Part shown: positions 4,507 through 9,433 of the stretch, in pieces | Layout of the letters: every line of letters begins with the position of its first letter | Position numbering within the stretch: position 1 is the stretch's first letter | Source of the DNA: Sedimenticola sp. | GTDB lineage: Bacteria; Pseudomonadota; Gammaproteobacteria; Chromatiales; Chromatiaceae | NCBI GenBank assembly: GCA_030590525.1 | Contig: JAUUYI010000056.1 | Coordinates: forward strand, 1 to 9,433 | DNA: 9,433 nucleotides | Direction of reading: 5' to 3' | The notes under the pieces: model-generated | What the model saw: only the letters and a program-made list of their open reading frames with translations | Told to the model about the DNA's origin: nothing | The model's database searches: none | Translations under genes and position numbers: made by a program

Positions 4507-7500
4507 ATGAATAATAATATCGAACAGCGCCTCCACCACCTGATCGACGAACTCAAACGCACCCCCCTCCCGGACTTCGATCCTCAGCAGACCCGGCAGA
4601 TTCACACCCTCCTCGAGCAATACTACCGGCACATCCCCGTGTCGGAACTGCAGCAGCAGGAGCCGGCGGATCTGGCCGGTGCTGTCATTGCCCACTGGCA
4701 GCTGTTGAAGGATAGAAAAAAGGATCTGCCGGTAATCCGGGTCTACAACCCTAATTTCGAGGAACACGGCTGGCAGAGCACCCATACCATTATCGAGGTG
4801 GTGACAGACGACATGGCCTTTCTGGTGGATTCACTGTCGATGACACTGAATCAAGAGGGGATGACCATCTATCTGACCACCCATCCAGTGGTCGACAGCT
4901 GGCGGGACAAGCGGGGCAGACTGCTTTCCCTGGATGCACCGGTGGAGAGGGCAAAGCATCGAAAGGAGTCGATGATTCAGTTTCAGGTGGAGAAGCAGTT
5001 GTCGGATGAATCACTGCAGAGGATCGAGCGGCAGTTGAACAGCGTCATCCAGGATATCAGCCGGGCCAACCGGGACTGGCAGGTTATGAAAGAGCGGGTT
5101 GGGTTGGTGCGGGAGCGGATCGTTGGACACTCCGTGCCAATAGATCCCCGGGAACTGGAAGAGACGCTGGAATTCCTGAACTGGGTGGAACAGGACCATT
5201 TTACCTTCCTTGGCTTCTGTGAGTTGGACTACGGTGACGATGGCCCCTCCCTGACCAAAGGGTCGGGTCTGGGGTTGTTACAGGATGCGGACAAGGAGAG
5301 TGATTCACTGCGTGCCACCATTCCCGTGTTCGAGACCCCCTGCCCGGAACAGCGCTGTTACCTGACGGTGACCAAGGCGAACGTCAAGTCGACCATCCAT
5401 CGGCCTGCCTATATGGACTACATCGGTATCAAACGCTACAGCGATCTGGGCGAGATCGATGGAGAATACTGCATACTGGGGCTGTTCTCGTCTACGGCCT
5501 ACAGTCGCCCTCCCCGGGATATCCCCCTGCTGAGGCAGAAGGTCAGGGCGGTGATGGAGAGTGCCGAACTGGGTTCCAGCCACTCAGACAAGACGCTGCT
5601 GAATATTCTCGAGACCTTCCCCCGGGATGCCCTGTTTCAGATCGCACCGGATGATCTGCTGAGTATCACCCTGGGGATTATCGGGTTGCAGGAACGCCAG
5701 CGCACCCGCCTGTTCCTGTTCAAGGACAGTTTCAACCGTTTCTACTCCTGCCTGGTCTATGTTCCCCGGGAGAAGTACGATCGGGGGCTGCGAACCCGGA
5801 TCCAGAAGGTGCTGGTGGAAGCGCTCAAAGGGAGTGAGGTGGAGTTTGAGGCCCGGCTCTCTGAATCGATCCTGGCCCGTCTCTATTTCGTGGTGCATAC
5901 GGTCGCGGGGGAGCGGCCGGAACTCGATCTGGAGGCGCTGGAGCAAGGGGTGATCGAGGCAACCCATACCTGGCAGGATGGGTTGCGAGAGGCATTGGCC
6001 GAGCAATACGGTGAAGCCCGGGCGGGGCGTTATTTCCGGGAGTACGGCCAGGCTTTTCCCGGGGGATTCCGCGAGGATTTCTATCCACGTACCGCAGCAG
6101 CAGACATCGATCGCATCGAGCGGTCCCGTGCTTCGGGTGAACTTGGACTACACTTCTATCGCCCCATTCTGGAGTCGACTGAGCAGGCCCACCTGCGACT
6201 CTACTCGGTTGGAAAACCGGTTCCCCTGTCAGATGTGATTCCGATCCTGGAAAACATGGGGCTGACCGTGCTCGGTGAGCGACCCTACCGGATCCGGCTG
6301 CAGCCGGAGGCGGTCTGGATCCATGATTTCTCCATGCTCTATCCGGCCCGGGGAAAGGCACTCACTGAACGGATCAGCCAATCGTTCCAGGATGCATTCC
6401 TCCGGGTCTGGAATGGCAGGGTGGATAATGATGGTTTCAACCAGTTGGTGATCGGTGCCGGACTCGCCTGGAAAAAGGTACTGGTATTAAGGGCATACAG
6501 CAGATACCTGAAGCAGATTCGCATCCCATACAGCCAGGATTACGTCATCAGCAGTATGGTGGAAAACCCGGAGATCAGCAGTCAGCTGGCGGAACTGTTC
6601 GAGGCCCGTCTGGATCCCGCAAGGAAACAGCGGGAGAAACGCACCCAGGATATCGTTACCCGGATTGAGAAAAAGCTGGAGGGGGTCAGCAGCCTCGACC
6701 AGGACCAGATCATTCGTCGTTATCTGAACCTGATCCAATGTACCTTGCGCAGCAACTTCTTTCAGTCCGATCCCTCCGTCGGGATGAAATCCTATGTCTC
6801 GTTCAAACTGGACTCACCCAAGATCATCGGGATGCCGCTGCCGGCACCTATGTTCGAAATATTTGTCTACTCGACTCGGATGGAGGGGGTTCACCTGCGG
6901 GGTGGGCAGGTGGCCAGAGGCGGGCTGCGCTGGTCCGATCGGATGGAGGATTTTCGCACCGAGGTGCTGGGGCTGATGAAGGCCCAGATGGTGAAGAATA
7001 CCGTCATCGTTCCGGTAGGCTCCAAGGGTGGCTTTATCGTCAAGCGTCCGCTGCAGAGGCTGACCCGGGAGCAGCGGATGAGAGAAGTGGTCGAATGCTA
7101 CAAGACGCTGCTGTGCGGGATGCTGGATATTACCGACAATTACCAGCAGGGTGAGATAGTTCAGCCGCCCCAGGTGGTCTGCTACGACGATCCTGACCCT
7201 TATCTCGTGATTGCTGCCGACAAGGGGACTGCCAGCTTCTCCGATATCGCCAACGGGGTAGCGAAGGAGTATGGGTTCTGGTTGGGTGATGCCTTCGCAT
7301 CCGGCGGATCCGATGGCTATGACCACAAGAAGATGGGTATCACTGCCCGCGGCGCCTGGGAGTCGGTGAAACGCAACTTTCGGGAGATGGGGGTCGACAT
7401 ACAGTCATCCGAATTCCGGGTAGTTGGAATCGGTGACATGTCAGGTGACGTCTTCGGTAACGGCATGTTGCTCTCCCGGCACATCAAACTGGTTGCTGCC

Positions 7501-9324
7501 TTCAATCACCGTCACATATTTCTCGATCCGGACCCGGATCCCGCTCGGTCGTTCGATGAGCGGAAGCGATTGTTCCAACTGCCGGGCTCAGGCTGGGATG
7601 ATTACGACAGCAACCTGCTCTCCAAGGGTGGTGGCATCCATCCCCGCTCTGCCAAAGCGATCTCCCTCTCGGATGAGGTAAAGGCGATGCTGGGGCTCAA
7701 AGTGGATCGGATCACCCCGGGTGAACTGATTCACAACCTGCTCAAGGCGCCGGTAGACCTGCTCTGGAATGGTGGGATCGGCACCTATGTAAAATCAGAG
7801 TCCGAAACGCATGAGTCGGTCAGGGACAAGGCCAACGATGCCCTCCGGGTCAACGGATCGGATCTGCGCTGCAAGGTGGTGGGTGAGGGGGGGAATCTGG
7901 GTATCACCCAGTTGGGTCGGGTGGAGTTCGCCATGAAAGGGGGGCAGCTCTACACCGATTTCATCGACAACTCTGCGGGTGTCGATTGTTCCGATCATGA
8001 AGTGAACATCAAGATTCTGCTGGGCTATATCGTCTCCAATGGAGACATGACCCTGAAACAGCGCAACCGCCTGCTGATGGAGATGACAGATGAGATCTCC
8101 CGGCTGGTGCTGGCAGATAACTATGCCCAGGCCCAGGCGATCAGTATCATCACCCAGTACGCCCCCGAGCGACTCAATGAACATGGCCGATTCATGAGCT
8201 GGCTGGAGCAGTTGGGGCGCCTCAACCGGGCGCTGGAACATCTGCCCGATTCGAAGCAGATCGCTGCCCGCCAGGCCGAAGGGAAGGGGCTGAGCAAGCC
8301 CGAGATCGCCCTGCTGCTGGCCTACAGCAAGATGACCTATTACGATGCGCTCATACATTCCGGAATCCCCGATGACGACTACCTGTTGTCGGTGCTGAGC
8401 GACTATTTCCCTTCTCTCCTGGCGGAAAGATTTCAGCAGGAGATGGCAGGGCACCCGCTGAAGCGTGAGATCATTGCTACCCACCTCACCAACAATATCG
8501 TGAACCGTATTGGTCCCGGCTTCGGTTTCCGCATGCGGGAGGAGGTGGGCGCAAACATCCCCGACGTCACCCGCGCCTATCTGGCGGCAACCCGGATCTT
8601 TGCGACTGAGGCATTGTGGTGTGAGATCGAGACCCTGGACAATCAGGTTCCGGCAAAGATCCAGATCGAGATGCTGCGGATGGTGGCCCGAATGCTGGAG
8701 CGGCTGGTCAACTGGATTCTGCGCTATCGGCGAAACAACGTGCAGGTGCGTGAGGTGGTCGCCTATTTCCAGGAGGGCGTGGGGCAGTTGATGGAGCGGA
8801 TTCCAAAACCGCTGGCCGCACAGGACCGCCTGGAGATGAACCGCTGGATACGTTATTTCACAAATGCGGGTGTACCCCGCGAACTGGCCCAGCGCACCGC
8901 TGCACTGCTTCCATTGGCTTCAGCCCTGGATATCGTGGAGGTGGCGAAGCAGGCCGGGCGCGACATAGCCGTGGTGGCGTCGCTCTATTTCCGTCTGGGC
9001 AGTGATCTGGACTTCCACTGGCTGCGCCAGCAGATCGATAAACTGGGGATTCAGAGCCACTGGCACAACCTGGCCAATATTGGCCTCTCCAATAGTCTCA
9101 ACAAGCATCAACGGGAGTTGACGTCCCGCATCCTGGAGACCACTGAAGGAGCCAGGGATGCCAAGAAGATGATTGCCCAGTGGGCGGAAACAAATGCCTT
9201 TGCGGTGGAGCGGCACAAGCGCATGGTATCTGAGCTGAAGGCGCGGACCACGCTTGATTTTGCCATGCTCTCCGTAGTCATCACCGATGTCGGCAGTCTG
9301 CTGATCACCGGGTATGGAAAGTGA
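4507..9324 (+). CDS. gdhB: NAD-specific glutamate dehydrogenase, large (GDH-180 type)
   Basis: This catabolic enzyme oxidises L-glutamate to 2-oxoglutarate and ammonium with NAD+ (EC 1.4.1.2), letting the cell use glutamate- and arginine-derived carbon. The 1605-residue length matches the large proteobacterial class (Pseudomonas about 1620). The N-terminal regulatory half, with ACT-like repeats in this family, opens with the conserved YNPNFEEHGWQSTHT (residues 80-94). The catalytic core (about 700-1220) has RGGLRWSDRMEDFRTEV (804-820), lysines K825 and K830, the catalytic-type PVGSKGG (836-842, K840), the nucleotide-binding GIGDMSGDVFGNG (974-986) and YTDFIDNSAGVDCSDHEVN from 1149. A helical C-terminal domain follows. 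No frameshift or lost key residue is seen. The ATG at 4507 fits the family N terminus, but there is no Shine-Dalgarno site close by; GGGA (4483-4486) is 20 nt away. An upstream ATG at 4503 opens only a three-codon frame. The gap to the preceding small gene is 54 nt, so partial co-transcription is possible. Confidence 0.97.
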   Translation: MNNNIEQRLHHLIDELKRTPLPDFDPQQTRQIHTLLEQYYRHIPVSELQQQEPADLAGAVIAHWQLLKDRKKDLPVIRVYNPNFEEHGWQSTHTIIEVVTDDMAFLVDSLSMTLNQEGMTIYLTTHPVVDSWRDKRGRLLSLDAPVERAKHRKESMIQFQVEKQLSDESLQRIERQLNSVIQDISRANRDWQVMKERVGLVRERIVGHSVPIDPRELEETLEFLNWVEQDHFTFLGFCELDYGDDGPSLTKGSGLGLLQDADKESDSLRATIPVFETPCPEQRCYLTVTKANVKSTIHRPAYMDYIGIKRYSDLGEIDGEYCILGLFSSTAYSRPPRDIPLLRQKVRAVMESAELGSSHSDKTLLNILETFPRDALFQIAPDDLLSITLGIIGLQERQRTRLFLFKDSFNRFYSCLVYVPREKYDRGLRTRIQKVLVEALKGSEVEFEARLSESILARLYFVVHTVAGERPELDLEALEQGVIEATHTWQDGLREALAEQYGEARAGRYFREYGQAFPGGFREDFYPRTAAADIDRIERSRASGELGLHFYRPILESTEQAHLRLYSVGKPVPLSDVIPILENMGLTVLGERPYRIRLQPEAVWIHDFSMLYPARGKALTERISQSFQDAFLRVWNGRVDNDGFNQLVIGAGLAWKKVLVLRAYSRYLKQIRIPYSQDYVISSMVENPEISSQLAELFEARLDPARKQREKRTQDIVTRIEKKLEGVSSLDQDQIIRRYLNLIQCTLRSNFFQSDPSVGMKSYVSFKLDSPKIIGMPLPAPMFEIFVYSTRMEGVHLRGGQVARGGLRWSDRMEDFRTEVLGLMKAQMVKNTVIVPVGSKGGFIVKRPLQRLTREQRMREVVECYKTLLCGMLDITDNYQQGEIVQPPQVVCYDDPDPYLVIAADKGTASFSDIANGVAKEYGFWLGDAFASGGSDGYDHKKMGITARGAWESVKRNFREMGVDIQSSEFRVVGIGDMSGDVFGNGMLLSRHIKLVAAFNHRHIFLDPDPDPARSFDERKRLFQLPGSGWDDYDSNLLSKGGGIHPRSAKAISLSDEVKAMLGLKVDRITPGELIHNLLKAPVDLLWNGGIGTYVKSESETHESVRDKANDALRVNGSDLRCKVVGEGGNLGITQLGRVEFAMKGGQLYTDFIDNSAGVDCSDHEVNIKILLGYIVSNGDMTLKQRNRLLMEMTDEISRLVLADNYAQAQAISIITQYAPERLNEHGRFMSWLEQLGRLNRALEHLPDSKQIAARQAEGKGLSKPEIALLLAYSKMTYYDALIHSGIPDDDYLLSVLSDYFPSLLAERFQQEMAGHPLKREIIATHLTNNIVNRIGPGFGFRMREEVGANIPDVTRAYLAATRIFATEALWCEIETLDNQVPAKIQIEMLRMVARMLERLVNWILRYRRNNVQVREVVAYFQEGVGQLMERIPKPLAAQDRLEMNRWIRYFTNAGVPRELAQRTAALLPLASALDIVEVAKQAGRDIAVVASLYFRLGSDLDFHWLRQQIDKLGIQSHWHNLANIGLSNSLNKHQRELTSRILETTEGARDAKKMIAQWAETNAFAVERHKRMVSELKARTTLDFAMLSVVITDVGSLLITGYGK

Positions 9325-9363
9325 AGGAGCACGGATACCAAAAACATAAACGTATAGCGTAGA

Positions 9364-9388
9364 AGGTTGGCACTGAGCTTGCAAAGCC
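9364..9388 (+). repeat. Copy of the GGTTGG..CTGAGCTTGC repeat unit
   Basis: These 25 bases match the reverse complement of 3622-3646, inside the recR-HIT repeat, at 22 of 25 positions. Both contain the core CTGAGCTTGC. It is a solo arm here; the rest of the element may lie beyond the window or be missing. Confidence 0.6.
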
Positions 9389-9394
9389 ACGTAG

Positions 9395-9424
9395 GTCGGG
9401 CACGGTGTTTGTGCCCGACATTTT
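9395..9424. terminator. Hairpin that may terminate gdhB
   Basis: GTCGGGCAC (9395-9403) pairs perfectly with GTGCCCGAC (9411-9419) around a seven-base loop and is followed by A and TTTT (9421-9424). It lies about 70 nt after the gdhB stop. It has the form of a rho-independent terminator, but GTAGGTCGGGCAC-type hairpins are also known to me as dispersed repeats, so it may be a repeat unit serving as one. Confidence 0.5.
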
Positions 9425-9433
9425 CATGGCGGG

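Noticed and set aside
1..9433. Search for CRISPR arrays, tRNA genes, toxin-antitoxin pairs, defence genes or a prophage
   Set aside because: No regularly spaced direct repeats, tRNA-like folds, phage genes or defence-type proteins were seen; the repeats are palindromic and intergenic.

Overview
The window is a stretch of bacterial chromosome. It carries six protein genes, all on the + strand, and one structural RNA gene. Gene content, protein lengths and motifs fit a gammaproteobacterium: SRP RNA next to dnaX, the compact dnaX-ybaB-recR cluster, and a 1605-residue NAD-dependent glutamate dehydrogenase of the Pseudomonas-type large class. The DNA looks moderately GC-rich. The intergenic spaces are full of palindromic repeats of a kind I associate with environmental, possibly sulfur-oxidising, gammaproteobacteria; that placement is a guess.

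Region 1-407 holds no protein gene. It contains an AT-rich imperfect palindrome (1-85), a roughly 149-bp MITE-like near-perfect palindrome (121-269), a short stretch with nothing recognisable (270-338), and a strong sigma70-type promoter (339-367). That promoter drives the 4.5S/SRP RNA gene ffs (408-520) through a leader that forms a hairpin. Between ffs and dnaX lies a pair of oppositely oriented REP-like hairpins (555-651).

Region 718-3324 is the replication and repair operon: dnaX (clamp-loader gamma/tau), ybaB (nucleoid-associated protein) and recR (recombination mediator), with gaps of 27 and 3 nt. No ribosomal frameshift signal of the E. coli dnaX type is visible. The recR to HIT gap (3325-3756) is almost filled by a 241-bp nested palindromic repeat.

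Region 3757-4452 encodes a HinT-like purine nucleoside phosphoramidase and, 12 nt downstream, a small uncharacterised 106-residue protein. After a 54-nt gap comes gdhB (4507-9324), which feeds glutamate carbon into the TCA cycle. The tail of the window holds another repeat copy and a hairpin that may terminate gdhB.

Most of the window is ordinary housekeeping DNA. I see no defence system, prophage, CRISPR array or other new multi-gene system. The points worth checking are the repeats, the SRP RNA leader, the unusual translation starts of dnaX and gdhB, and the small unknown gene.
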